A DNA stretch of 55,928 bases from Pontibacter qinzhouensis (GTDB taxonomy: Bacteria > Bacteroidota > Bacteroidia > Cytophagales > Hymenobacteraceae). The position numbers and the translations under genes were made by a program. Where the stretch lies: the NCBI RefSeq assembly GCF_008017455.1, contig NZ_VRTY01000034.1, forward strand, positions 1-55,928, in the 5' to 3' direction. Shown here piece by piece: positions 36,201 through 44,639 of this stretch. How positions within the stretch are numbered: position 1 is the stretch's first letter; each line of letters starts with the position of its first letter. The notes below the pieces were generated by a model. That model did no database searches. It worked only from the letters and a program-made list of their open reading frames with translations, and was not told the origin of the DNA.

Positions 36201-37403
36201 ATGATAAAAATACTTGCCGCTTATATTCTTTTTTTAAGCAGCTTCCTTTCCTTTACAAGCTGTAAAACTGCTACCGACGAACCCATACCTGTTGTAACCG
36301 ATGCACAGCCAGCCAGCTATGTTTCTTCCTCGCTGCTACTGTCGGTGCCGCTAAGCACGTTGCAGGCTATACTGCCGAACCAGCCCTATGCTGCCTACCA
36401 CAACGAGGTTAAATTTGGTGTATCTGTTTACAAACTGATTTACAAAACCACCTACCAGGGCAAAGAGATAAATGCATCCGGCCTGATCTGCGTGCCAGAT
36501 GGCTTGTCGACTCTGGCTCCGGTGCTGAGCGTGCAGCATGGCACTATTTTCGCGCATAACGAGGCTCCCAGCCATTTCTCGGGTGTTTCGGGGTTCGAGC
36601 TGTTTGCCTCGGCTGGTTACATTACGCTTATTCCGGATTACCTGGGCTTTGGCGAGTCTAAACAAGTGCTGCACCCTTACTACGACCGGCAGCACTCTGC
36701 CATGGCTGTTGTAGACATGCTAAAGGCAGCCAAAGAGTTTTACAAAGAGCAACACATCGCCACCAGCGACAAGCTTTATTTGGTTGGCTACTCGGAGGGC
36801 GGCTATGTAACGCTGGCGGCACAGCAAGAGATCGAGACGAACGCGGCTCATGGGTTAACTATAACTGCAGTGGCAGCAGGTGCCGGTGGCTACGACTTAA
36901 CTTCTATGCTACAAGATGTTACCAGCGGCCAGGATTACTCCTACCCTGCTTACCTGGCGTATATTCTGCATGCTTACAACCAAACCAACAACTGGCAGCG
37001 TCCGCTCTCCGACATGTTTCAGGAACCATATGCTGCTAAACTACCTGCGCTGTTTAACGGTAGCAACAGCGGCAGCATCATAAACCGCGAACTGCCCCGC
37101 AACCCGCAAAAGCTCCTTACGCCTGCTTTTTACCAGGGCCTGCTGCAAAGCAACGGAGAGCAAACCCTGAAAAAAGCCCTGCAAGACAATAGCCTTACCA
37201 ACTGGACTCCGCAAAGCCCTACCCGCCTCTACCACGGCACCGCCGATGACATAGTACCGTTCCAGAACTCACAAACAACTTTTGATGGCTTTAAGGCCAA
37301 TGGTGCAAAAAACATCGAGTTCTTCCCGATACAAGGCGGTACCCACGGCAGCTCCTTAGCACCCATGCTCGAATCTGTTATTCCCTGGATCAAAGCAAAC
37401 TAA
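36201..37403 (+). CDS. Lipoprotein alpha/beta hydrolase (secretory lipase-like)
   Basis: 400 residues with an SPII signal (lipobox FTSC, Cys21). The alpha/beta hydrolase triad is visible: Ser198 in VGYSEGGYV, Asp349 or Asp350 in HGTADDIVPF, and His382 in GGTHGSS. The oxyanion region VLSVQHGTIF and the PDYLGFGESK strand are also typical. It resembles bacterial relatives of secreted lipases/esterases that act on esters outside the cytoplasm; the substrate is unknown. Monocistronic, ended by element copy 12, which forms a strong terminator. Confidence 0.88.
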   Translation: MIKILAAYILFLSSFLSFTSCKTATDEPIPVVTDAQPASYVSSSLLLSVPLSTLQAILPNQPYAAYHNEVKFGVSVYKLIYKTTYQGKEINASGLICVPDGLSTLAPVLSVQHGTIFAHNEAPSHFSGVSGFELFASAGYITLIPDYLGFGESKQVLHPYYDRQHSAMAVVDMLKAAKEFYKEQHIATSDKLYLVGYSEGGYVTLAAQQEIETNAAHGLTITAVAAGAGGYDLTSMLQDVTSGQDYSYPAYLAYILHAYNQTNNWQRPLSDMFQEPYAAKLPALFNGSNSGSIINRELPRNPQKLLTPAFYQGLLQSNGEQTLKKALQDNSLTNWTPQSPTRLYHGTADDIVPFQNSQTTFDGFKANGAKNIEFFPIQGGTHGSSLAPMLESVIPWIKAN

Positions 37404-37415
37404 AATAGCCTTCCA

Positions 37416-37473
37416 ACCCTTGGCCCTTCCAAAATCAAAAATCCTTTGGAAGGGCTTTTTCATTAGCATAATT
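37416..37473 (-). repeat. 57-bp dispersed element, copy 12
   Basis: On + it runs ACCCTTGGCCCTTCC to CATTAGCATAATT and starts 12 bp past the hydrolase stop codon. Like copy 2 it has an enlarged perfect stem. Confidence 0.9.
37423..37460 (+). terminator. Hydrolase terminator formed by a dispersed element
   Basis: GCCCTTCCAAA (37423-37433) pairs with TTTGGAAGGGC (37445-37455) and is followed by TTTTT. The stem is 11 bp, perfect, with an 11-base loop. Confidence 0.9.
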
Positions 37474-37533
37474 GACAGAGGCCAAAATAATTGGTAGCTG
37501 TTAGATTTTTGCTGAAGCCGGAGTTCTACCTTT

Positions 37534-37583
37534 CTTCTGCTTGGCCCAGACCCTCACAGGAGCTACGCGCGCTGCGAGGTCTT
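37534..37583. repeat. Intergenic repeat, about 48-bp family, copy 1
   Basis: Contains TTCTGCTTGGCCCAGAC, CACAGGAGCTACGCGCGCT and GCGAGGTCTT; matches 49399-49446 at all but a few positions. The outer part AGACC..CTC can pair with GAG..GTCT. Confidence 0.75.
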
Positions 37584-37631
37584 TCGGAATATCGTTAATC
37601 TGCCATTTAATAAATCAATAATAAACACGCT

Positions 37632-37688
37632 AATTATTCTAATGAAAACAGCCTTCCAAAGGGAACAAGGCAGAAAAGCGCCAAGGGT
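37632..37688 (+). repeat. 57-bp dispersed element, copy 13
   Basis: AATTATTCTAATGAAAACAG to GCGCCAAGGGT, 57 bp. The middle is diverged, so the short stem is weak. Confidence 0.88.
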
Positions 37689-37713
37689 TAGTACAACAAA
37701 TTTAGAAAAAGCC

Positions 37714-37755
37714 ATAAAAAAAGAGACTGCCCGTTATGAGCAGTCTCTTTTTTAT
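37714..37755 (-). terminator. Terminator of the FKBP operon
   Basis: AAAAAAAGAGACTGC and GCAGTCTCTTTTTT form an 11-bp or longer stem with T-runs both ways, 18 bp after the last FKBP gene stop codon on the minus strand. Confidence 0.9.
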
Positions 37756-37772
37756 TAAAATGTGAAATTTAA

Positions 37773-38354
37773 TTATTTCACTATCCGAAGTAACTGAATT
37801 TCAAAAATAAGAACTTCATTGCTACCAATCGCCCCTGCACTTCCGCAAGGGCCATATGCTAAGTATGAGGGTATGTAGAATCTAATATCATCCCCAACTT
37901 TCATCAGCTCAAGAGCCTCATGCCATCCTTCAATTACTTGGGATACACCTACTTGTACAGAGAAGCCAGAATTAACAATTTGTGGATCTCTGCTTTGTCT
38001 AGAATTATCAAATTCATATCCATCTAATGTCTTTCCAAAATAATGCACCAGCACTCTATCACCCTTTTTAACTTGATCGCCGGTGCCATTATCTAATATA
38101 ACGTAGTGCAAACCAGATGAAGTAGACTGCATATTGGTTGTGTCGACACCTTTTTCTCGAAAATGCTTCTTGATAACGTCTATATCTTTTGGCTTTTGAG
38201 CTAGCTTCTCTTCCAAAGTAGGATAACAACGATTCCTATACGGGTTCTGAGGTTCTTTACAAGCTGAAAAAGAGGCAGCTACCATAAAAAAGAAGAACAC
38301 TTTTACTAAAATGCTTTTCGGGCTGCTGTTGGTTATAAAAGGTAATAAACGCAT
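37773..38354 (-). CDS. FKBP-type peptidyl-prolyl isomerase lipoprotein
   Basis: 193 residues with an SPII signal (lipobox SFSAC). The C-terminal FKBP domain (about 80-193) keeps the active-site residues: VHYFGKTLDGYEFDNS, VIEGWHEALELMKVGD with the pocket Trp, and IPSYLAYGP with Tyr. It should catalyse proline isomerisation in exported proteins, anchored to a membrane. It lies 13 bp downstream of a second FKBP gene; together with the NrnA gene they may form one minus-strand unit. Confidence 0.9.
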   Translation of the reverse strand: MRLLPFITNSSPKSILVKVFFFFMVAASFSACKEPQNPYRNRCYPTLEEKLAQKPKDIDVIKKHFREKGVDTTNMQSTSSGLHYVILDNGTGDQVKKGDRVLVHYFGKTLDGYEFDNSRQSRDPQIVNSGFSVQVGVSQVIEGWHEALELMKVGDDIRFYIPSYLAYGPCGSAGAIGSNEVLIFEIQLLRIVK

Positions 38355-38367
38355 AACTAAAGTTAAA

Positions 38368-39348
38368 TTAATTTTTCTCTACATCAACTAGTTCAATATC
38401 GAAACGCAGGATAGAGTTGGCTGGCATATCAGGGCCTTGCTCACGTGCACCGTACGCTAACGAAGAAGGAATAAGCAATGTGGCTTTGCTACCTTCTTTC
38501 AGCTGTGCAATGGCATCGTCCCAGCCTGGTATAACCTGTCCGCGACCTAACGGGAATTTAAACGGCTCGTTGCCTTCAGATGTCTCCAGTTGCTTGCCGC
38601 TCAGGTTAGACAGTTTGTAGTGCACCGATACCATATCGCCTGCTGCTGCCTGTGGTCCCTGGCCAGCTTGTGTTACCGTGTAATATACGCCAAGCGGCGA
38701 TTTTTGCACACCTGTCAGCTTCTGGTCCTGTACGTACTTTTGTATAATAGTGCTGTCGGCCTTGAGCTGCGATACCATAGCGCTGTCTGTCTTCAGGTTT
38801 TTCAGCATATCGGCATGCTCTTGTTTCTGCATGTTCTCCATTACCTCCTGCTGGTAAGCCTCCGCCTGCTCGCGGTTCATAACACGGTCTACTTTAATAA
38901 AATAGGTCAGGTCAGAGCCTTGCTTAATAAAAGGAGGAAGCGGCTGCTTGTAGGTGTGGGCAAAAAGCGAATCGGCATTTATCTTGAAAACAGCGCTATC
39001 ACCATCAGAAAGCATCATCAGGGCTTCTTCGAGGCCACCTTTCATGCTCGGCTCCACAATAGGAAGCATTGCCGGGAAAGCTGGTTTCTGGGTGCGGGTA
39101 TCTACCAACACAGAGTCAGCGTCGTTTTTCAGGGTCATATGGAAGGCGATGATCTGGCCCATGCGTGCGCCGGATGTATCGGAGTCGGCAATTTTGCCTT
39201 TTGCCTCATACTCACCCTTATCGTTTAATTCATAAATTTTGTATTTCAGCCCGTTTGCTGACGTCTGAAATTCGTCTTTTTTGTTACACGCCTGGAACAA
39301 AAGTGCACCAGCTATAACTGGCAACAGGAGTTTGGTTTTAAATAGCAT
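38368..39348 (-). CDS. Two-domain FKBP-type peptidyl-prolyl isomerase lipoprotein
   Basis: 326 residues with an SPII signal (lipobox LFQAC). The C-terminal FKBP domain (about 215-326) looks active: VHYKLSNLSGKQLETS, VIPGWDDAIAQLKEGS and IPSSLAYGAREQG. The N-terminal domain (about 55-165) has the FKBP outline (GQIIAFHMTLKND; LMMLSDGDSAVFKINAD) but MKGGLEEAL replaces the pocket-Trp motif, so it is probably a binding or chaperone domain. A charged helical linker (MENMQKQEHADML) joins them. The gene follows the NrnA gene by 25 bp. Confidence 0.9.
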   Translation of the reverse strand: MLFKTKLLLPVIAGALLFQACNKKDEFQTSANGLKYKIYELNDKGEYEAKGKIADSDTSGARMGQIIAFHMTLKNDADSVLVDTRTQKPAFPAMLPIVEPSMKGGLEEALMMLSDGDSAVFKINADSLFAHTYKQPLPPFIKQGSDLTYFIKVDRVMNREQAEAYQQEVMENMQKQEHADMLKNLKTDSAMVSQLKADSTIIQKYVQDQKLTGVQKSPLGVYYTVTQAGQGPQAAAGDMVSVHYKLSNLSGKQLETSEGNEPFKFPLGRGQVIPGWDDAIAQLKEGSKATLLIPSSLAYGAREQGPDMPANSILRFDIELVDVEKN

Positions 39349-39373
39349 TTTTTATTTGTTGAGAATTATTTGT

Positions 39374-40393
39374 TTAATTGTTGCTGCCGAGCAGCTCGGT
39401 TTTATATAGCGGGAGCAGGCTTTCGAATTTCTCTACTGTTGCCTCCAGCGGCTCATACGATATGCCTCCTGCGGCATTGCGGTGTCCGCCTCCGCTAAAA
39501 TGCTGGCGGGCAAACTCGTTCACCGAAAAACTACCTACCGACCTGAACGACATTTTAACAGCCTGGCTACGGTCTATAATAATGGCAGCAAACACAATGC
39601 CTTCAATAGACAAGGCAAAATTTACCAGCCCTTCGGTATCGCCGGTTTTAGAGTCGTAGGCTTTCAGTTCTTCGGCAGTAATGGCAAAGTAGGCCGTGTT
39701 ATACTCGCGCAGCACCACCAGCTTGTCTTTTAGGGCATAACCCAGAAAGCGCAGGCGCAGTTCCGAAGAGCTGTCGTAAATAAGCCGGTGAATGTTGGAG
39801 GTGTTTACCCCTATATGGAGCAGGTCGGCAATAATAAGGTGCACATTTTTAGAGGTGCTTGGGTGGCGGAAAGAGCCGGTATCGGTCATGATGCCGGCAT
39901 ACAGGCATTCGCCAATCTGTGTATCAATCATGTCGCCATCGCCCATCGCCTTTATCAGGTCGTATACCAGTTCGGCAGTGGCAGCGGCAGCGCTGTTAGA
40001 ATAGTCGAGGTCGGCAAAGTTCTCGGGTTCCAGGTGGTGGTCTACGAGCACTTTGGTGCCTTTTGCTTCGCGGATATACTCGCCCATTTCGCTAATACGC
40101 GAAAGAGCCGAAAAGTCTAAGCAGAAAATAACCTGCGATTCGGAAATGATACGGCGCACCAGCGCGTCGTTTTTATCGGAATACACCAGCACCTCGTCGT
40201 TGCCCTGCATCCAGGCCAGAAAGTTAGGATAATCGGAAGGGGTGATCACCGTAACCCGATGCCCTTTCTTTTTCAGATAACCTGCCAGACCCAGCGAAGA
40301 ACCCAACGCATCGGCATCAGGTTTATGGTGTGTGGTGATCATCACCTCTTTAGGCTCTTTTAAAAGCTCTTTTAGAGCATCAATATCGTGCAT
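39374..40393 (-). CDS. nrnA: DHH-family phosphoesterase (NrnA-like oligoribonuclease / pAp phosphatase)
   Basis: 339 residues. DHH motifs: HHKPDADALGSSLG near the N-terminus, FCLDFSALSR, and VLVDHHLEPE. The C-terminal DHHA1 motif is FSGGGHRNAAGG. This layout matches NrnA-type enzymes, which degrade short RNA oligonucleotides and often remove the 3'-phosphate of pAp; which activity dominates here cannot be read from sequence. Cytoplasmic. It is first in a run of three minus-strand genes with the FKBP lipoproteins. Confidence 0.9.
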   Translation of the reverse strand: MHDIDALKELLKEPKEVMITTHHKPDADALGSSLGLAGYLKKKGHRVTVITPSDYPNFLAWMQGNDEVLVYSDKNDALVRRIISESQVIFCLDFSALSRISEMGEYIREAKGTKVLVDHHLEPENFADLDYSNSAAAATAELVYDLIKAMGDGDMIDTQIGECLYAGIMTDTGSFRHPSTSKNVHLIIADLLHIGVNTSNIHRLIYDSSSELRLRFLGYALKDKLVVLREYNTAYFAITAEELKAYDSKTGDTEGLVNFALSIEGIVFAAIIIDRSQAVKMSFRSVGSFSVNEFARQHFSGGGHRNAAGGISYEPLEATVEKFESLLPLYKTELLGSNN

Positions 40394-40572
40394 ACAGCCA
40401 GTTATAACTCCTCTGATTTATAAGGAAATAAGTTGCGAATTTCAGCATAAATAACTTCTAATGCAATTAATTTGCTCCTGCAGGCGCTTTTGTATCTTGT
40501 TTTCTGAACCTCTGGAACCGGGCTTAAAGATAAAGTAAAACTGAAAACTAGGTGACAATGCCCAGAATTTAC

Positions 40573-40580
40573 TACTTTTG
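40573..40580 (+). promoter_or_regulatory. Probable ndk -7 element
   Basis: TACTTTTG, 61 bp before the ndk ATG and followed by CAGC, fits TAnnTTTG. It argues against any start codon upstream of 40641. Confidence 0.5.
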
Positions 40581-40640
40581 CAGCGCAATTGGCAAGGCGC
40601 TAAAACAAAATATCTACCAAAAATTATAAGATCAACAGAA

Positions 40641-41060
40641 ATGGCAGCAAACAAGACGTTTACCATGATTAAGCCCGATGCAGTGGCTGAGAACCATATT
40701 GGCGGCATCACTAAAATGATTGAAGAAGGTGGCTTCCGCGTGGTGGCTATGAAAAAAACGCAGCTGACTGAAGAGCGTGCCGGAAAATTCTATGAAGTGC
40801 ACAAAGAGCGTCCGTTCTATGGCGATCTGGTAAAATATATGTCTTCTGGCCCTATCGTAGCCATGATTCTTGAAAAAGACAATGCCGTAGAAGATTTCCG
40901 TAAACTGATTGGTGCTACAAACCCTGCTCAGGCCGAAGAAGGTACTATCCGGAAGGTATATGCCAAGTCTATAGAAGCAAACGCTGTACACGGTTCAGAT
41001 TCAGACGAAAACGCACAGATCGAAGGCGATTTCTTTTTCGCTGCTGACGAGCGCTTTTAG
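40641..41060 (+). CDS. ndk: Nucleoside diphosphate kinase
   Basis: 139 residues, normal for the family, starting [18 protein letters not shown]. It transfers phosphate from ATP to nucleoside diphosphates via the active-site His117 in [11 protein letters not shown]. Also seen are [21 protein letters not shown] and [16 protein letters not shown], which form the nucleotide pocket. The start is fixed by the conserved N-terminus and by the upstream promoter element. Monocistronic; convergent with the LysM gene across a strong shared terminator. Confidence 0.97.
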   Translation: MAANKTFTMIKPDAVAENHIGGITKMIEEGGFRVVAMKKTQLTEERAGKFYEVHKERPFYGDLVKYMSSGPIVAMILEKDNAVEDFRKLIGATNPAQAEEGTIRKVYAKSIEANAVHGSDSDENAQIEGDFFFAADERF

Positions 41061-41061
41061 G

Positions 41062-41082
41062 GCTTCGCCAAATTAAAAATTA
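41062..41082 (+). repeat. Short intergenic repeat, 21-22 bp family, copy 2
   Basis: GCTTCGCCAAATTAAAAATT(A), directly after the ndk stop codon. Identical to 51903-51923. Confidence 0.75.
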
Positions 41083-41086
41083 TGCT

Positions 41087-41110
41087 GGTGCGAGCGTCCT
41101 CGCTCGTGTC
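41087..41110. repeat. Short hairpin repeat (GCGAGC family), copy 3
   Basis: GGTGCGAGCGTCCTCGCTCG and onward: a perfect GCGAG/CTCGC hairpin, related to the two copies near 35.4 kb and immediately following the 21-bp repeat. Confidence 0.55.
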
Positions 41111-41151
41111 TATTATTCTGAGGCCTCTGGCCGTTACAAAGCTTTTAGTTG

Positions 41152-41205
41152 AGCAAAACAAAAAGCCCGCTGCACAACCTGGTGCAGCGGGCTTTTTGTT
41201 TTGCT
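41152..41205. terminator. Bidirectional terminator between ndk and the LysM gene
   Basis: A perfect 24-bp inverted repeat (41152-41175 and 41182-41205). The GC core AAAAAGCCCGCTGCAC / GTGCAGCGGGCTTTTT has a 6-base loop and A/T runs on both sides. Confidence 0.95.
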
Positions 41206-41217
41206 GTGTTTTCCTGC

Positions 41218-41508
41218 TTAGCGCGGTATCACAAACTGCTGACCTGGTTTAATCAGGTCGGGGTTTGAACCGATAGTAGCCTTGTTTGCCTCGTATATTT
41301 TTTTCCAGGATCCGGCATCGCCATAAAATTTCTTGGCAATTTTAGAGAGCGAATCGCCACTAGCCACCGTGTAAACATCTTGCTGAGGAGCAGCAGCCGC
41401 AGGAGCGGGTTGCGGCGCCGGAGCAGCAACTGGTTGTTGTGGAGCCTTTGCCGGAGCAGGCTTTATTGGCTCTTCCTTTCCTTTCTTAAAAAAATCACTT
41501 AGTCCCAT
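41218..41508 (-). CDS. LysM-domain protein
   Basis: 96 residues. A basic N-terminus MGLSDFFKKGKEEP is followed by a Pro/Ala/Gln-rich linker (about 15-42), then one LysM domain: YTVASGDSLSKIAKKFYGD ... PDLIKPGQQFVIPR. LysM binds GlcNAc-containing glycans such as peptidoglycan. No signal peptide is visible, so its location is unclear; related small LysM proteins without signal peptides are common (for example the YgaU/BON-LysM type). A TATGTTTG element lies just upstream (41534-41527). Confidence 0.9.
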   Translation of the reverse strand: MGLSDFFKKGKEEPIKPAPAKAPQQPVAAPAPQPAPAAAAPQQDVYTVASGDSLSKIAKKFYGDAGSWKKIYEANKATIGSNPDLIKPGQQFVIPR

Positions 41509-41526
41509 ATATAAAATATTTTAAAT

Positions 41527-41534
41527 CAAACATA
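41527..41534 (-). promoter_or_regulatory. Possible -7 element of the LysM gene
   Basis: TATGTTTG on the minus strand fits TAnnTTTG, but it is only 19 bp before the ATG, implying a very short leader. Confidence 0.3.
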
Positions 41535-41731
41535 TACTTCAACGCTGCCGAGGTTTTATCCTGTCGCGTACCTGTTTCATACGCCAACCGGTTCAGTTAG
41601 TTTTAGCCCCGATCAAACAATATAGTTTTCAGAAGCCATATCAACTTATTCTTGTGTTTAGCCGTAATCACTCACACATCCTGCACGGCTCTAGTGGCAA
41701 CAGGAGTACATGTATAACTAACTATAAGACT

Positions 41732-42148
41732 ATGAAAAATATGAAATCGAACATGAGCCAGCTGTATACAGCTATGTTTGCCATGCTGATGCTGGTACTG
41801 GTAAGCTGTGGCGGAAACGAGAAAGTAGGCACACAGAACATGATTTCGGGTAGCAGCAGCAAAACCTGGAAAGCCGATAAGGAACTAGATGCTGCTGGCA
41901 ACAAAGATAAACTAACAAAAGAAGAGAAAGCTGAAACCATGCAGTTCTACTCCGACGGCCGGTTTGCGCTGGGTGGCGGCGGTTCTTTGCAAACAGGCAC
42001 CTGGTCGTTCGACCAATCTGCTAAGCGCCTGTCGCTGCAGTTCCAGGGAGCAGATGTTTCTGAGAACTTTACGGTAGAGCAGCTCACAGAAAAAGAAATG
42101 CGCCTGGTAGGAGGAAATGGTGAAAAGATGGAACTGAAAGCTCAATAA
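41732..42148 (+). CDS. Small lipoprotein, lipocalin-like
   Basis: 138 residues from the ATG at 41732. The SPII signal ends MLMLVLVSC followed by GGNEKVG. The body has strands such as SSKTWKADKELD, ETMQFYSDGRFALGGGGSLQTGTWSFD and KRLSLQF..., a pattern of small lipocalin-like domains that test a TW..D...L / TG.W..... motif. Function unknown. The frame extends 26 codons upstream without signal character. A strong terminator and two dispersed elements follow. Confidence 0.8.
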   Translation: MKNMKSNMSQLYTAMFAMLMLVLVSCGGNEKVGTQNMISGSSSKTWKADKELDAAGNKDKLTKEEKAETMQFYSDGRFALGGGGSLQTGTWSFDQSAKRLSLQFQGADVSENFTVEQLTEKEMRLVGGNGEKMELKAQ

Positions 42149-42169
42149 CTCCGGCTATTCTATAACTGG

Positions 42170-42208
42170 CAACGGCTCCTACTAACAGCAGGAGCCGTTG
42201 TTGTTTTT
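42170..42208 (+). terminator. Terminator of the lipoprotein gene
   Basis: CAACGGCTCCT (42170-42180) and AGGAGCCGTTG (42190-42200), loop ACTAACAGC, followed by TTGTTTTT. Confidence 0.93.
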
Positions 42209-42221
42209 CGTGGCTTGGGGT

Positions 42222-42279
42222 ACCCTTGGCCTTCTACCTAGCTAAAAGCCTTCGGAAGGCTGTTTTCATTAGAATAATT
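42222..42279 (-). repeat. 57-bp dispersed element, copy 14
   Basis: On + ACCCTTGGCC to TTTTCATTAGAATAATT. The centre AGCCTTCGGAAGGCT is a perfect small hairpin followed by GTTTTC. Confidence 0.92.
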
Positions 42280-42371
42280 GCTGGCAGTTGGGTGTTGATT
42301 GTTAAATTGTTGATTGTTATTTTAAAATTATTTCTGGTTTCTAATCTTCAGTTTATAAGAAAGAGACTTAT

Positions 42372-42428
42372 ACCCTTGGTCTTTTTTCGCAGAAAATCCC
42401 TCTGAAGGGCATTTTGATTAGAATAATT
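42372..42428 (-). repeat. 57-bp dispersed element, copy 15
   Basis: On + ACCCTTGGTC to GATTAGAATAATT, only 93 bp after copy 14 and in the same orientation. The two fill the gap before the MFS gene. Confidence 0.9.
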
Positions 42429-42468
42429 TACGGAGTAGTGGGCTAACCAGAGCGCTGCCACTGCAATA

Positions 42469-43656
42469 TTAACGTTTGGCTACGCGAAGGTGCCGCAGCG
42501 AGAGCAGACCCAGAGCCGGACCGATAGCCAGTACAGGCAACACAGCATACGGCGGAAAACGTGTGAGAAGAAAAGCCATCAGTTGAATGCTGATAATGGT
42601 GACGGCAAAGCCGATGGAAATAACGACGGTTAGCGCTGTGCCTACCAGGTGTGCAGGAGCCGTTTGCGCAGTAAGCGTCGATAATTGAGGCGAGTCTCCG
42701 GCTACCACCACACCCCAGCAAAGCAGGAACAACAGCACCAGTACCTCCGAAGACACCTGCAACACCACCACCGCCAGCAGGCAGCAAAGCCCCGAGAGCA
42801 GCAGTTGCCAGAATGCCACCTCCCCACTCCCATACCTCTGCGATAAATACCCACCACCTACACACCCTACTGCTCCGGCTGCAATTACGCTAAAGCTCCA
42901 CAGAGAAACCTCGCCTGGGGCTAGTTGTGGCAGCGCAAAAGCTATAATAAATGGCGTAAAAGCCCACAGCGTGTACAACTCCCACATGTGCCCGAAATAG
43001 CCAAGCGCAGCCCTCCGGAAAGCATTGTTGCGGAAAGCAAGCAGCATGTTATAAGCCTCAAACCGGGCAGCTTTTTTCAGGTAAGGCCCATCGGGCACCA
43101 ACAGGTACATAGCCAAGCCTCCTGCGGCAGCCAGTGCACTTACAGTAAGCAGCAGCATGCGCCAGGGCAATACTCCATCAAAAGCTCGTAATAAATGCGG
43201 GAAGGCCGTGCCCAGCACCAGCGCCCCCACCAGGTACCCGATGGCTCTGCCTAAGCCTTTGCTGTACCAGCCAGCGGCAATCTTCATGCCTACGGGGTAA
43301 ATACCAGCCAGCAGAAACCCGGTGAGAGTCCGCAGCAACAGCACTCCCGTCAGGTTTTGCGCCAGGGGCAAAATAAGGGCATTGGCACCTGCTCCCAACA
43401 AGGCGCACAGCAAAAACAGCAGCCGGGGCGATATTCTATCGGCAATAGAAAAGAATGCGAAAAAGAAGGTACCGGCAATAAAGCCAAGCTGCACCGCTGA
43501 GGTTAACAGGGCCAGCGCTTCGTTCTGCAAGTGCATGACCTGCTGCAGCTCCGGCAGCACCGCATTTCCGGCAAACCACAACGAGGTACCCGCAAACTGC
43601 GATACCACAATGGCAGGCAGAATAATACCGGGAACTGAAGAGGCGTTGGTTGTCAA
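42469..43656 (-). CDS. MFS-family transporter
   Basis: 395 residues with about 12 hydrophobic segments. Between helices 2 and 3 the loop FSIADRISPRLLFLL resembles the MFS motif A (GxLaDrxGrr). A longer polar loop after helix 6 (YLKKAARFEAYNM) divides the two halves. Substrate unknown. The start is a TTG at 43656: a stop lies just upstream in frame and no ATG precedes the first helix. It is followed on the minus strand by no gene until the lipoprotein. Confidence 0.85.
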   Translation of the reverse strand: MTTNASSVPGIILPAIVVSQFAGTSLWFAGNAVLPELQQVMHLQNEALALLTSAVQLGFIAGTFFFAFFSIADRISPRLLFLLCALLGAGANALILPLAQNLTGVLLLRTLTGFLLAGIYPVGMKIAAGWYSKGLGRAIGYLVGALVLGTAFPHLLRAFDGVLPWRMLLLTVSALAAAGGLAMYLLVPDGPYLKKAARFEAYNMLLAFRNNAFRRAALGYFGHMWELYTLWAFTPFIIAFALPQLAPGEVSLWSFSVIAAGAVGCVGGGYLSQRYGSGEVAFWQLLLSGLCCLLAVVVLQVSSEVLVLLFLLCWGVVVAGDSPQLSTLTAQTAPAHLVGTALTVVISIGFAVTIISIQLMAFLLTRFPPYAVLPVLAIGPALGLLSLRHLRVAKR

Positions 43657-43756
43657 GGTAGTACAGGAATGGGAGTGGCTTTATGTAAAGCAGCAGTTAA
43701 AGGAGGCATGGCTGTGTCAGAGGCATCAACAGCTTCCGGCACAGCCATGGTTATTG

Positions 43757-44533
43757 TTAGGCAAATACGGTTTCAGCGAACTGCTGCAGTGTTTGTTGTG
43801 TTTCGGTTTTTCTCTCAAACATACCCATGTGGCCAGTATCCCCCAGAAAATGTACTAAACTATTGTATGGCAGGTGGCATTGTTCCAGTGCCTTCTCAAG
43901 CGGCACGGCACCATCGTCTTTCCCGAAAATGAACAACACAGGGCACTTTACTTCCTGTAGCACCTGCGTTCGGTCGGGGCGGTCGCGCATAGCAGCCAGT
44001 GCTCCGGTTACAGCTGCCTGTGGTGTCTGCTTCCCGATGGTCTTCATCAACTCAATCTCAGCCTTCAGGCGGGCACGATTGCCTTTAAAAAATAGCGGCT
44101 CAATAAACGGATTAATAAAATTATCAACCCCATGCTGCTCCACATAGGCTATTGTTTTGTTGCGGTTCTCCTTTTTCTCTTCGGTGTCGGGGAGAGCGGA
44201 GGAGTGGAAAAGGCAAAAACCTTTGAGCAGGCTACCATACTTTTCAGCAAATGCCATGGTTACATAGCCGCCCATGGAGTGGCCTACCAGCACACATTGG
44301 TGCACCTGCATTTCATCCAGTTGCCGTTTTACATCATCGGCCATGAACTCCATGCTGTAGTTGCTGCTATTTCCGGTATTAGCGCCATGGCCAGGCAGGT
44401 CCAGGGCAATAATACGGAACTGCTGCTGCAGAGGCTTTGTAAACGCCTCCCACACCTGCTTGCTTTCGCAGAAGCCATGCAGAAAAACCAGTGTAGGACC
44501 GGAGCCAGTATCGGAGTAGGTTTTGTTTTCCAT
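43757..44533 (-). CDS. Alpha/beta hydrolase
   Basis: 258 residues. Motifs: LVFLHGFCESKQVW (oxyanion HG), LDLPGHGAN, nucleophile Ser86 in VGHSMGGYV, Asp in FIFGKDDGAVP, and His in LGDTGHMGMFE. A classical cytoplasmic hydrolase of about normal length; related proteins act as esterases or in quinone-side pathways, but substrate cannot be told. The MFS gene lies 100 bp downstream on the same strand. The gap between these two holds no terminator, so they may be co-transcribed. Confidence 0.9.
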   Translation of the reverse strand: MENKTYSDTGSGPTLVFLHGFCESKQVWEAFTKPLQQQFRIIALDLPGHGANTGNSSNYSMEFMADDVKRQLDEMQVHQCVLVGHSMGGYVTMAFAEKYGSLLKGFCLFHSSALPDTEEKKENRNKTIAYVEQHGVDNFINPFIEPLFFKGNRARLKAEIELMKTIGKQTPQAAVTGALAAMRDRPDRTQVLQEVKCPVLFIFGKDDGAVPLEKALEQCHLPYNSLVHFLGDTGHMGMFERKTETQQTLQQFAETVFA

Positions 44534-44576
44534 AGTCTATGTTTTGATGCTTTGAATTAAAGTAGTGGCTTACGTT

Positions 44577-44635
44577 ACAAATATAAACCAAACCGCCAAA
44601 GCTGCAGCAGCTCTGGCGGTTTGGTTTATATTTGT
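44577..44635. promoter_or_regulatory. Long inverted repeat holding -7-like elements in both arms
   Basis: Arms of about 25 bp (CAAATATAAACCAAACCGCC and its mirror GGCGGTTTGGTTTATATTTG) nearly abut around GCTGCAGCAGCT, with one mismatch. Each arm carries TATATTTG (TAnnTTTG), one pointing to the hydrolase gene 44 bp away and one pointing into the gene-free DNA before dxs. As RNA it would be a strong hairpin with a T-rich tail, so it may instead end dxs transcripts. Confidence 0.55.
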
Positions 44636-44639
44636 GGCA

